Of a stretch of 64,000 nt of DNA, positions 42,047-49,837 are shown piece by piece. The stretch spans positions 1 to 64,000 of the forward strand of contig NZ_PYMI01000005.1 of the NCBI RefSeq assembly GCF_003025595.1, in the 5' to 3' direction. The translations under genes were made by a program, and so were the position numbers. The notes under the pieces were generated by a model. The model was not told the origin of the DNA. It saw nothing but the letters and a program-made list of their open reading frames with translations, and made no database searches. Numbering within the stretch: position 1 is the first letter of the stretch; each line of letters starts with the position of its first letter. Source of the stretch: Photobacterium ganghwense (GTDB taxonomy: Bacteria > Pseudomonadota > Gammaproteobacteria > Enterobacterales > Vibrionaceae).

Positions 42047-42454
42047 GTTACAACCTCAAGCTGATTTTCTGAGCCGGCCTGCAGCACCACAACAACAGGG
42101 TGTGGCCCCCGCCTGGCCGGTCGTTAACAATGCACCCAATACTAGCAGCCAGCCCCGCCGCCGACTATGCGCCAGCGCAAGCAAACCGCCAAGTTGAGAG
42201 CTAGGATCAATTTTCCGGCAGCATTCCCGGCATTTCATCCAGCCAGTAAACCAATTCCGACCAATAACCTCAGGTATTGATGCTGACAAATGCCAATAAG
42301 GTCTTTAACATAGCCAGAAATGATCTGTGCCAGCCCGGGCCGTCTGAAGATCTTACGGGCAGGCAGTTGGGGTCACCTATACTTGTCAATTTCACCCACC
42401 GCCGAAGCCGCATTTCAGGCTGTTTTCGTCGGTGCAGCAAATCACGGATATCCT
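42047..42454. other. Divergent gap between sdhE and ygfZ
   Basis: A 408-bp stretch without a gene. It should hold both promoters; a TATACT element at 42378-42383 could be the ygfZ -10, but no good -35 is visible. No conserved reading frame, repeat or RNA gene was recognised. Confidence 0.5.
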
Positions 42455-43432
42455 ATGAGCACCTGGTCTGAAACCTTACATTTTGACACGCTTTCATTGG
42501 CCCCAGCCGATCCTCTGCCGGCCCTGGCACTGGTTGATCTGGCCAGCTGGGCTCTGGTGACTTTGGTCGGCGACGACAAGAAATCTTACCTGCACGGTCA
42601 AGTTACCTGCGATGTGGTCTCTCTGGCTGCGGATCAGTCTACGCTGGGCGGCCATTGTGATGCCAAAGGCAAAATGCGCACCATTTTCCGTCTGTTCCAT
42701 CATCATGATGGTTATGGCTTTGTTCAGCGCCGTAGCGTCATGGCCACGCAACTGCCGGAATTGAAAAAGTACGCGGTATTTTCGAAAGTAGACATTGCCG
42801 AAAGTAATGATGTGCTGCTCGGCCTGACCGGTAGCGACGCAACGGCCCGCATCGACAGCCTGTTTGGCGGTAGCGGTGATGTGCGCCCAATCCCTGGCGG
42901 TACCGCCGTCAAAGTTGATGACCAGCGTTGGTTACTGGCCGTGGAACCAGCTCAGGCACAGACCCTTGCGGAGCAGCTCAGCGACGCAATCCTGAGTGAT
43001 GATACGCTGTGGGATCTGTACGACATTCGTGCCGCGATCCCTCGGGTTGACGGCGCCACAGAACTGGAGTTTATCCCGCAGGCAGTGAACCTGCAGGCGC
43101 TGGACGGCATCAGCTTTAAGAAAGGCTGTTACACCGGCCAGGAAACCGTGGCACGCGCCAAATACCGCGGCATCAACAAACGTGCGATGTACATCGTCAG
43201 TGGCCCGGCGGCACGCTGTCCGCAGGCAGGCGATGCGCTGGAGCGCAGTGTGGGTGAGAACTGGCGTAAAGGCGGCACAATTATCGCGGGTTACCTGTTC
43301 AATGACGGTACCGCGATTGCCCTGGTTGGCCTGCCAAACGATCTGGAAGAAGACACGCAGTTCCGTTTGGCGGAACAAGAGGGCATCTGGCATAAACTGC
43401 CACTGCCTTACTCACTGGAAGAAAACGCGTAA
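42455..43432 (+). CDS. ygfZ: tRNA-modifying / Fe-S protein maturation factor YgfZ
   Basis: A folate-dependent protein that supports Fe-S enzymes such as MiaB. The 325-residue GcvT-like protein carries the diagnostic KGCYTGQE motif with Cys near 225. I use the ATG at 42455 (MSTWSETL); the longer open frame upstream has no support. It is 3 nt upstream of a YbaK-like gene and divergent from sdhE, as in many relatives. Confidence 0.95.
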   Translation: MSTWSETLHFDTLSLAPADPLPALALVDLASWALVTLVGDDKKSYLHGQVTCDVVSLAADQSTLGGHCDAKGKMRTIFRLFHHHDGYGFVQRRSVMATQLPELKKYAVFSKVDIAESNDVLLGLTGSDATARIDSLFGGSGDVRPIPGGTAVKVDDQRWLLAVEPAQAQTLAEQLSDAILSDDTLWDLYDIRAAIPRVDGATELEFIPQAVNLQALDGISFKKGCYTGQETVARAKYRGINKRAMYIVSGPAARCPQAGDALERSVGENWRKGGTIIAGYLFNDGTAIALVGLPNDLEEDTQFRLAEQEGIWHKLPLPYSLEENA

Positions 43433-43435
43433 GTT

Positions 43436-43897
43436 ATGCAAACCCCCGTCACCATTTTTCTGGATCACGAAGGGGTGGCATACCGGCTGCTGCCCCACCA
43501 GCAGCCGGCCAAAACCATTGAGGAAGCCGCCCGCGAGCGCGGGGTTGATCCCCGCCATATGGTTAAGTCTATCCTGCTCAGGGATATGAGCGGCTTTCAT
43601 GTGCTGGCCTGTGTTCCGGGGCTGGCTCAGGTCGACCCGACAAAAGTCCGGGCCATGTTCGGCTGCCGCCGGATGACCTGTGCTGATGCGAGGGATGTCG
43701 AAAAAGTCACGGGACTGGTGATCGGGACAGTTGCCCCCATTGGGTTGAAACAAACGCTGCCAGTGATTTTTGATCACAGTATCACCCGCCTGCAACGGGT
43801 CAATATCAGCAGTGGTGACCGGATGGCCGGGATCGAACTCGATACCGAAGATCTGCTCCTGCTCTGCGATCCCCTGTTTGCGGATATCTGCCGCTAG
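43436..43897 (+). CDS. YbaK/EbsC-family aminoacyl-tRNA deacylase
   Basis: Probably hydrolyses a misacylated tRNA in trans; the exact substrate cannot be assigned. The 153-residue single-domain protein shows the family pattern: AKTIEEAA, the MVKSILLRD strand with the catalytic-type Lys, HVLACVPGLAQVD, VTGLVIGTVAPIGLK and LPVIFDHSI. It lies 3 nt after ygfZ and 11 nt before a LysR gene, so the three may form one operon. It is distinct from the second YbaK-like gene at 57138. Confidence 0.85.
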   Translation: MQTPVTIFLDHEGVAYRLLPHQQPAKTIEEAARERGVDPRHMVKSILLRDMSGFHVLACVPGLAQVDPTKVRAMFGCRRMTCADARDVEKVTGLVIGTVAPIGLKQTLPVIFDHSITRLQRVNISSGDRMAGIELDTEDLLLLCDPLFADICR

Positions 43898-43908
43898 GAG
43901 TGCCGGGC

Positions 43909-44847
43909 ATGAGCAATATTAACTGGCGCGGTGTCGACCTCAACCTGCTGATCGCATTCTCAGCGTTGATGGAAACCCGCAGTGTCACTAAGGCCGCGAA
44001 CAAGCTGTCGATTGGCCAGTCGGCCATGAGCCACAACCTGTCACGGCTGCGCACTCTGCTCGATGACCCGCTGTTTGAACGAAACGGCCACCAGATGATC
44101 GCCACGGCCAAAGCGCTGGAGCTGGCTCCCGTGGTCGATCTGATCCTGCAGTTGATCACGACAGAAATACTCCAGCCGGGGGCGTTTGATCCCGAGCACT
44201 ACACCGGGCTGTTCAAAATTGGCCTGACCGATTACGCCGAACTGCTGTTTGCACCGGCCCTGTTTGATGCCATTCAGCAGGCGGCCCCCCGCAGCCAACT
44301 CAGCTTTTATCACGTCGATCGCAACAATTATCAGCAAGCGGCCGAAACCCACGGCATCGATGTGCTGATCGGCTCGATGACCAACCTGCCCCGAGAGTTT
44401 GACTCACAGTATCTCTATACCGAAGATCATGTGTGCCTGTTTGATGCCAAGGCGACCGGGTTGTCAGTTCCGATTGATCTGGCGCGTTATATCCAGACCC
44501 CGCAGGCGCTGGTGTCTCCGGATGGGCAGTTGGCCAGCCAGGTTGACCAGCAACTGCAGCAGCAAGGTTTTCAGCGCCACATTGCCGTTGGCTCAAGTAA
44601 CTTTCTGACGATCCGCCACCTGTTGACCGGCCGCAACCTGCTGTGTGTCGTCTCGACCCTGATGGCCCGGCTTGATATGTTCAATGACAGCCTCAGCCAG
44701 TGCCCGCCACCGGTCACCATTCCCGATTTTGACATCAATATGGTATGGCTGAAGCGCAATGCCAGCCATCCGCGCCTCGCCTGGCTGCGTCAGTGTGTGC
44801 GTCAGACCATCACAGCGCGGGTCACAGAGCTCAGACAACCAGACTGA
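43909..44847 (+). CDS. LysR-family transcriptional regulator
   Basis: A 312-residue regulator with an N-terminal winged helix (VDLNLLIAFSALMETRSVTKAANKL, IGQSAMSHNLSRLR, DDPLFERNG) in the NodD/LeuO-like style and a C-terminal periplasmic-binding-like effector domain. The ATG at 43909 has TAGGAG 8 nt upstream. Its target is unknown. It lies in the same direction as, and just after, the deacylase, which is unusual because LysR genes are more often divergent from their target. Confidence 0.9.
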   Translation: MSNINWRGVDLNLLIAFSALMETRSVTKAANKLSIGQSAMSHNLSRLRTLLDDPLFERNGHQMIATAKALELAPVVDLILQLITTEILQPGAFDPEHYTGLFKIGLTDYAELLFAPALFDAIQQAAPRSQLSFYHVDRNNYQQAAETHGIDVLIGSMTNLPREFDSQYLYTEDHVCLFDAKATGLSVPIDLARYIQTPQALVSPDGQLASQVDQQLQQQGFQRHIAVGSSNFLTIRHLLTGRNLLCVVSTLMARLDMFNDSLSQCPPPVTIPDFDINMVWLKRNASHPRLAWLRQCVRQTITARVTELRQPD

Positions 44848-44899
44848 CTCAATTACGAGGCGTAGTGGCCAGATCCTTATTGCTTTTCTCTTCGCTGTA

Positions 44900-44931
44900 A
44901 AAACGTTAAGCCAGATTGGCTTCAACGTTTA
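44900..44931. terminator. Terminator between the LysR gene and the nqrM-like operon
   Basis: AACGTTAAGCC pairs with GGCTTCAACGTT with one bulged base and a 5-nt loop. On the minus strand it is followed by TTTTT, so it would end the 45953-44971 operon. It may also slow transcription from the LysR gene. Confidence 0.6.
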
Positions 44932-44975
44932 ACAATCAACGCTTAACAATCAACGCTTAACAATCAAGGCTCAAC
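44923..44975. repeat. 14-bp tandem repeat, about 3.5 copies
   Basis: CAACGTTTAACAAT (44923), CAACGCTTAACAAT (44937), CAACGCTTAACAAT (44951) and a degenerate part copy CAAGGCTCAAC (44965). It partly overlaps the hairpin just before it and lies immediately after the 3' end of the nqrM-like gene. Confidence 0.85.
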
Positions 44976-45189
44976 CCCGGTCTGGGCTACGGCTTGTCGC
45001 GGCGCCTGGCTCCTGAATCTGATACAGCTTATGCTCGTCGCAGGGCGAGTCACAATCGCACTCTTTCTCGATGCCGACGTTGGCCAAGCCGCCACAGCTC
45101 CCCTGAATCGTTTTTTTCTTCACGATCCAGCCAATTGCCATCGCCCCAATCACCACCAAAAAAATCAGTACAGTCAGCAGATAGGTCAT
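44971..45189 (-). CDS. nqrM: NqrM-like Na+-NQR maturation protein (DUF539 family)
   Basis: NqrM is a small membrane protein needed to insert iron into the Na+-translocating NADH:quinone reductase. The 72-residue protein has one transmembrane helix (3-22), a KKKTI turn and four cysteines at 32, 44, 46 and 50 in the family pattern GSCGGL...GIEKECDCDSPCD. It overlaps the NifX-like gene by 4 nt (ATGA). In vibrios nqrM normally follows nqrF and apbE; neither is here. So this is either a relocated nqrM or a second, paralogous copy; sequence alone cannot decide. The C-terminal tail after residue 55 is not conserved. Confidence 0.82.
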   Translation of the reverse strand: MTYLLTVLIFLVVIGAMAIGWIVKKKTIQGSCGGLANVGIEKECDCDSPCDEHKLYQIQEPGAATSRSPDRG

Positions 45190-45656
45190 AACTTCACACC
45201 TCCCAGACGCGTCAGTCCTGTCATGGTTGCCGCTCTTGTCATACCAATTTTAGCGGTTACTGCGCCTTTGGGTTTACCACAACCGCAGCCACAACTGCCT
45301 TTTTCCCGCTTGCAGGGACGCCCCTGAGACGACTCAGTCAGCGTCTCTTTTGGCACCTCACCATTGAGCACAGCCGCAAGCGACGAGCGGGCCGGTACGC
45401 GGATCATGGTCAATCCGGCCTGCAGCAACCTCGCCAGCGAGCGTTGTCCCACATTGCCTAAAATCAGCGTCGTCACCCCCTGCGCCAGTAAAGCCTGCTG
45501 AAGCTGCTTTTTATAGCGGCAGCCCATGGCTCGCCCTTGCGGATTCTCCAGCCGTGCGACTTCCCGGTTCTGCTCATCGACAATGACAAAAACGGCGGCT
45601 TTACCGAAGTGACCGGCAACATCTGAATGAGCGGTTAATGCTATTGCTACTGACAT
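45186..45656 (-). CDS. NifX/NifB-type dinitrogenase cofactor-family protein
   Basis: A small protein of the dinitrogenase iron-molybdenum cofactor biosynthesis domain superfamily, whose members bind or carry iron-sulfur or Fe-Mo clusters. The domain (residues 1-105) has the early FGKAAVFVIVD strand, AMGCRYKK with Cys 46 and the LILGNVGQRSLARLLQAG core. The C-terminal part is unusual: Cys 115, then a CGCGC run at 122-126, then a basic tail. No nitrogenase gene is present, so it is not a nitrogen-fixation gene as such. AAGGA precedes the ATG. It lies 3 nt after the DUF134 gene and overlaps the nqrM-like gene. A metal or cluster carrier function is inference. Confidence 0.82.
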   Translation of the reverse strand: MSVAIALTAHSDVAGHFGKAAVFVIVDEQNREVARLENPQGRAMGCRYKKQLQQALLAQGVTTLILGNVGQRSLARLLQAGLTMIRVPARSSLAAVLNGEVPKETLTESSQGRPCKREKGSCGCGCGKPKGAVTAKIGMTRAATMTGLTRLGGVKL

Positions 45657-45659
45657 GGC

Positions 45660-45953
45660 TTATTCCTTTTCACAATGAGACGGAGTCAGCTCTAATGCCA
45701 TTCCTTGTACCAGCGCTTGGGCCACTTTGTGGCGCGCTCTGGCCAGAATGTTCCCCAAGGTCTGCCGGGAAATGCCCATTTCAGTGGCAGCAGCCTGCTG
45801 TTGCAGTCCCTGCAAGTCCACTAACTTGAGCGCTTCCAGTTCATCAGCCGCCAGCGGCAAACAGGCCAGCGCCGACATCGGGACGCCATTGGGTTTAAAG
45901 CACTGGTAAGCCGGACGACAACCTATCCGGCGGGGTTTCAAAGGTCTGGGCAT
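45660..45953 (-). CDS. DUF134-family putative DNA-binding protein
   Basis: A 97-residue protein of the DUF134 family, with the MPRPLKPRRIGCRP start, DELEALKLVDLQGL and a C-terminal sigma-region-4-like helix-turn-helix (QQQAAATEMGISRQTLGNILARARHKVAQAL). I use the ATG at 45953 with CGGAG 5 nt upstream; the frame is open a further ~60 codons, but those residues are not family-like. Genes of this family often lie next to NifX-type genes in other prokaryotes. As first gene of the operon, with a perfect palindrome 30 bp upstream, it is a plausible autoregulator. Confidence 0.85.
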   Translation of the reverse strand: MPRPLKPRRIGCRPAYQCFKPNGVPMSALACLPLAADELEALKLVDLQGLQQQAAATEMGISRQTLGNILARARHKVAQALVQGMALELTPSHCEKE

Positions 45954-45982
45954 TGGCACTCCGTCATTAATCAACGCCATTA

Positions 45983-46002
45983 TTATTGGCATATGCCAAT
46001 AA
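45983..46002 (-). promoter_or_regulatory. Perfect 20-bp palindrome upstream of the DUF134 operon
   Basis: TTATTGGCATATGCCAATAA is its own exact complement, centred about 40 bp upstream of the DUF134 start codon. Its position and symmetry suggest an operator for a dimeric regulator, possibly the DUF134 protein itself. Confidence 0.65.
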
Positions 46003-46415
46003 CCGGCTTTGATCTGGCGCAGGAAACCGGTTGAGAGATCAGACCTTTTTACATTTTCAGCATTTTCTTCTGTCCGGTATAAAAATCTGATAGGAATTCT
46101 ATCAATCCTGTAATCGCCTGATACTGCTGCGCATAAACTCAATACCCATCTCTTTTTCCAAATTTCACGATAACTTACTAATAAAGCAGAAATATTTATA
46201 AGAAATGCAAACCAGGAACCGCCAACCCACTGTCAGAAAACTTAATTACCATTGATAATAAACAGAATAAAACTCCAATACTGACCATATATGCAACAGA
46301 TTTTCAAAATGAAGATCTATTTAACTTTGTTATTATGCTGAAGCTATCACAAAAGCGTCATGCATGTTGTTTTATACTTCAGGCCGTCAAAAACATAAGG
46401 AAAGGTTGGCTAATT
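46003..46415. other. AT-rich intergenic stretch
   Basis: About two thirds A/T by eye, in contrast with the GC-rich neighbours. It holds promoter-like sequence for the divergent genes but no recognisable gene, RNA or repeat. It may be the flank of an inserted segment carrying the small gene that follows. Confidence 0.5.
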
Positions 46416-46625
46416 ATGCGAATGTTCAAACGCTACGTGCCTAAAATGATTGCAAAGCACGTCAGTCGTTTATTCAGTGGAAGGATCTACATTGACGGCC
46501 GGGGCGGGTATGAATTTGACAACGGCCAGTTGCTGGTGCCGGTCAAAGCACAGCAACGTCACTACGACACCGTTAACGAAATTAACGGTGAAATCCGGCG
46601 GATGCGGGAAAATAATCAACGATAA
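46416..46625 (+). CDS. Small basic protein of unknown function
   Basis: A 69-residue protein I do not recognise. It has a basic amphipathic N-terminus (MFKRYVPKMIAKHVSRLF), a central GRIYIDGRGGYEFDNGQLLVP that could be a beta hairpin, and a C-terminal helix (YDTVNEINGEIRRMREN). It has no transmembrane segment and no cysteine. The ATG at 46416 has AGGAAAGG about 10 nt upstream; a longer frame from 46335 has no ribosome site. The coding part is less AT-rich than the flank, and a terminator follows directly, so it looks like a real expressed gene. Confidence 0.65.
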   Translation: MRMFKRYVPKMIAKHVSRLFSGRIYIDGRGGYEFDNGQLLVPVKAQQRHYDTVNEINGEIRRMRENNQR

Positions 46626-46649
46626 CAAAGCCGTTCCCGTAGGCAAAAC

Positions 46650-46680
46650 AAGCCCACCTTCGGTGCAACCGGTGGGCTTT
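46650..46680. terminator. Terminator shared by the small gene and gcvH
   Basis: AAGCCCACC and GGTGGGCTT form a perfect 9-bp stem with a 12-nt loop. It lies between the convergent small gene and gcvH. The U-tracts are short, so efficiency is uncertain. Confidence 0.7.
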
Positions 46681-46730
46681 AATGACAACGCCAGACAGTC
46701 TGGCCACGGAGAGCAATACTGACAACCGGC

Positions 46731-47126
46731 TTAATCGTCTTCGTCGGCCACCAGATCCATGTAACTGTCAGAGTCCAGTAGATCCTCAAATTCGCTCTCG
46801 TCATCCACTTTAATCTGAAACAGCCAGCCATCCCCGTACGGATCATTATTGACCAGCTCAGGCGCCCCCTCTAATTCTTCATTGATCGCCACCACAAAGC
46901 CGGTCAGCGGGGCGTAGATATCCGACGCCGCCTTCACCGATTCTGCCACAGCGCAGTCTTCCCCGGCTTCGGTCGCCGCATCCACTTCCGGCAGCTCAAC
47001 AAACACCATATCACCCAGCAGCGACTGCGCGTGATCGGTGATCCCTACGGTATAAATACCGTCCCCTTCCGGGCGGACCCACTCATGGGTATTGGTAAAC
47101 TTCAGTTCAGACGGAATATAGCTCAT
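46731..47126 (-). CDS. gcvH: Glycine cleavage system H protein
   Basis: The lipoyl carrier that shuttles the aminomethyl group between GcvP, GcvT and GcvL. The 131 residues include the lipoylation motif [13 protein letters not shown] with Lys 65. It stands alone, flanked by terminators on both sides; gcvT and gcvP are not in the window, although in E. coli gcvTHP follows ubiI. The 282-bp upstream gap lacks a convincing glycine riboswitch. Confidence 0.97.
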   Translation of the reverse strand: MSYIPSELKFTNTHEWVRPEGDGIYTVGITDHAQSLLGDMVFVELPEVDAATEAGEDCAVAESVKAASDIYAPLTGFVVAINEELEGAPELVNNDPYGDGWLFQIKVDDESEFEDLLDSDSYMDLVADEDD

Positions 47127-47345
47127 GACGAAACTTCCTTATGAAAGCCTGCAAAGCGTCGCCTTCCGGTCGCACCGTGCAGCATCGTTAATTTCAGGTT
47201 ATGAGCCTGGAGTCAGGAGTGCCCGGTCAAAAAGATCCTGCAATAAGTGACATAGACTCAATTTTTTCCTGATATTTACTGTAGGAGAAAAATCCGAAAA
47301 AGGAATACAAAAAACGGGTGGTTTTTTATACAGAAACAACCCAAT

Positions 47346-47372
47346 AAAAAACCGCTCTCTGAGCGGTTTTTT
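47346..47372 (-). terminator. Terminator of the ygfB-ubiH-ubiI operon
   Basis: ACCGCTC and GAGCGGT, with A6 and T6 runs outside, lie 37 nt after the ubiI stop. Confidence 0.85.
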
Positions 47373-47408
47373 CACGGCGTTTGTGATCTCAGGAGAGACC
47401 GCGAGGGA

Positions 47409-48617
47409 TTAATACCTGGCCAGCTCCGGCAACTCGCCGGATAAACCCAGCGCCCGGCGCATGAATTCGTCTTTCAGCCCCGGGGCTTTGTCAGCCAGCA
47501 ACATGCCCAAATCACGCACCAGTTTCTTGGCCGGATGGCTGCCGTCAAACAGGTCGCGGAAGCCCTGCATCGCAGTGATCATTTTCGCAGCTTCGGCCTT
47601 ACGCCAACGTTCATACGGACGTAACTTGGCCTTTTTGCCGATGTCCTGATCCGCCAACCAAAGCTGTTTCAGCTCTTGGGCCAGACTGGCCGCATCCAGC
47701 AGGCCAAGGTTGACGCCCTGCCCCGCCAGTGGATGAATGGTGTGCGCGGCATCGCCGACCAGTGCCACTCGATCACGAACAAAGTCCCGGGCATAGCGCA
47801 TTTTAAGCGGAAATGCCTGACGTTCGCCTTCAACCCGGCACAGCCCCAACTGGCCGTCAAACGCCGAAGTCAGCTCCCGATTGAATGCTTCGTCAGACAG
47901 TGTACACAAGCGCTCTGCCTCTTCCGGGGCAACTGACCAGACAATCGAGCACAGATGGCTGTCTGACAGCGGCAGGAAGGCCAGCGGGCCTTGCGGGCGG
48001 AAAATCTGTCGCGCGGTCTGCTGATGCGGTTCTTCACAGCGTATATTGGCCACAATGGCACTGTGTCCGTAATCCCAGTGAGTCAGAGGAATATCCAGTT
48101 GCTGGCGCAGCCAGGAATTAGCGCCGTCAGCCCCAACCACCAGTTTGGCCGTCAGGTGTTTGCCCGAAGCCAGCGTCAGCCATGCTTCGGTTTCCCCAAA
48201 CGCGATGCTTTGACAACGCTCCGGCATCATCAGACTGACCATAGGTAATTGTTTCACCCGCTCCAGCAAAGCGAGCTGAATCACCCGGTTCTCCACGATG
48301 TGTCCCAGGTTAGGCTGTGCCAGACGGGCAGCGTCAAACGAGATACGGGCAAAGCTGTCCTGCTCCCAGACCTGCATTTTGTCATATGCCGCCATCCGGC
48401 GTCCGGCGATGCCTTCCCAGGCTCCCAGACGACGCAGAATTCGCTCACTCGCCCGACTGAGCGCAGAGACCCGCACGTCCGGCAGGGCCGACAGTTCCGG
48501 TTCAGGCTGATGCCCTTCAATGACAGCGACTCGTAATTCTGTCTCAGCCAGGGCCGCCGCCAGCGTCAGCCCGACCATTCCGCCGCCGATAATGGCAACA
48601 TCCACACTCTGCATCAT
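47409..48617 (-). CDS. ubiI: 2-octaprenylphenol hydroxylase UbiI (VisC)
   Basis: An FAD monooxygenase that adds the C5 hydroxyl in ubiquinone synthesis. The 402 residues show DVAIIGGGMVGLTLAAAL (FAD ADP part), VGADGANSWLRQ and the second FAD motif RVALVGDAAHTIHPLAGQGVNLGL. It begins 2 nt after the ubiH stop. The pairing with UbiH in one operon is conserved. Confidence 0.93.
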   Translation of the reverse strand: MMQSVDVAIIGGGMVGLTLAAALAETELRVAVIEGHQPEPELSALPDVRVSALSRASERILRRLGAWEGIAGRRMAAYDKMQVWEQDSFARISFDAARLAQPNLGHIVENRVIQLALLERVKQLPMVSLMMPERCQSIAFGETEAWLTLASGKHLTAKLVVGADGANSWLRQQLDIPLTHWDYGHSAIVANIRCEEPHQQTARQIFRPQGPLAFLPLSDSHLCSIVWSVAPEEAERLCTLSDEAFNRELTSAFDGQLGLCRVEGERQAFPLKMRYARDFVRDRVALVGDAAHTIHPLAGQGVNLGLLDAASLAQELKQLWLADQDIGKKAKLRPYERWRKAEAAKMITAMQGFRDLFDGSHPAKKLVRDLGMLLADKAPGLKDEFMRRALGLSGELPELARY

Positions 48618-48619
48618 GG

Positions 48620-49807
48620 TTATCTTTCTACCTGTCCCATTGCCCGGCGAACCAGCGGGCCTTTCACTACATCCATCGCTCCCATGGCCATCAGGCCGAC
48701 ATTGCGACCGGCCACAAGAGGAAAACTATCATTGGCAAACAGCCCGACCAGCCCTGTGGTCATCGCCACCGTGGCATCACGATCTGCCTCCCGGCGCTGA
48801 CGATAACGGCTGAGAACGGCTGCGCTCCCGGCATCCTCACCGGCAGCCACACCCGTTGCGATTTCTTCGGCCAGGCTCATGACATCACGCAGGCCGAGGT
48901 TAAAACCCTGTCCCGCGATAGGGTGCAAGGTTTGCGCGGCATTGCCCACCACGGCCACCCGGTGTGATGTCAGGCGCTCAGACTGGCGAAGCAGCAACGG
49001 ATAGGCACTGCGGCGACCGGTTTTCACCAGCTCGCCCAAACGCCAGCCAAAGGCCTGTTGCAGCTGTGCCAGAAAAGTCTCGTCATCCCAGCCCATCACT
49101 TCGTCACGGGCTTCCGGGCGGATACACCACACTAGTGAACTGCGTCCTTCGGTCATCGGCAGCAGGGCCAATGGTCCTTGTGGGGTGAAGCGCTCAAACG
49201 CCCGCCCCTGATGCGGTTCGGCAGTGGTGATGTTGGCAATCACCGCAATCTGGTCAAAATCATACTCGCTGCGACCGATATTGAGCATCTCGCAACAACC
49301 GGACAACGCGCCATCCGCCGCCACCAGCAGTTTGGCCTGCAGGCTGTCGCCATTATCAAGCACCAGATCCACTGCATCCTGATGACGGGTAATGCCGGTG
49401 ATCATGGCTGGGCAAAGCAAGTCCACGTTTGTCAGGTCAGCCAGCTGATGGTGAAACACCCGCCCGGCATCAGCCAGTTCAATCACATAGCCCAGCGCAT
49501 CCACGGCGATATCCCGCCGATCGATCCGAACCAGTCCGGCATGGCCGCGATCCGAAACATGAATATGGTCGATCGGGGTGGCCACCGGTGCCAGCGTGTC
49601 CCAGCAGCCGATCTTTTCAAGGAGGTTCGCTGACCCCAGCGAAAGGGCGATACTTCGGGCATCATAACCCGGGTGATCCACCAGATTTGGCGCCACGGCT
49701 TCAACCACCGCGACACGGAGCTGACCGGCGGTCAGCTTGTGCAGCGCAATGGCCAGGGTTGCCCCGGCCATCGCACCGCCCGCAATGACGACATCGTACT
49801 GCTTCAC
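48620..49807 (-). CDS. ubiH: 2-octaprenyl-6-methoxyphenol hydroxylase UbiH
   Basis: An FAD monooxygenase for the C1 hydroxylation of the ubiquinone ring. The 395 residues show DVVIAGGAMAGATLAIAL, AADGALSGCCE and RVAVVGNAAQTLHPIAGQGFNLGL. A GTG start is used, with AGG-rich sequence upstream. It follows ygfB by 30 nt, with no pepP between them. Confidence 0.93.
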   Translation of the reverse strand: MKQYDVVIAGGAMAGATLAIALHKLTAGQLRVAVVEAVAPNLVDHPGYDARSIALSLGSANLLEKIGCWDTLAPVATPIDHIHVSDRGHAGLVRIDRRDIAVDALGYVIELADAGRVFHHQLADLTNVDLLCPAMITGITRHQDAVDLVLDNGDSLQAKLLVAADGALSGCCEMLNIGRSEYDFDQIAVIANITTAEPHQGRAFERFTPQGPLALLPMTEGRSSLVWCIRPEARDEVMGWDDETFLAQLQQAFGWRLGELVKTGRRSAYPLLLRQSERLTSHRVAVVGNAAQTLHPIAGQGFNLGLRDVMSLAEEIATGVAAGEDAGSAAVLSRYRQRREADRDATVAMTTGLVGLFANDSFPLVAGRNVGLMAMGAMDVVKGPLVRRAMGQVER

Positions 49808-49837
49808 ATCCTGTCCCTTATGTTACTGCCCCGCCCC

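Noticed and set aside
45186..45656. Nitrogen fixation gene
   Set aside because: Only the NifX/NifB-type domain is shared; no nif structural or assembly genes are in the window.
45954..46142. N-terminal extension of the DUF134 protein by about 60 codons
   Set aside because: The frame is open, but there is no ribosome site, the residues are not family-like and the palindromic operator would lie inside the gene. The ATG at 45953 has a good CGGAG.
47127..47408. Possible glycine riboswitch upstream of gcvH
   Set aside because: Fragments such as CCGGAAGG and GCAGGC resemble parts of the aptamer, but the conserved GGAGAG strand and the required pairing are absent.
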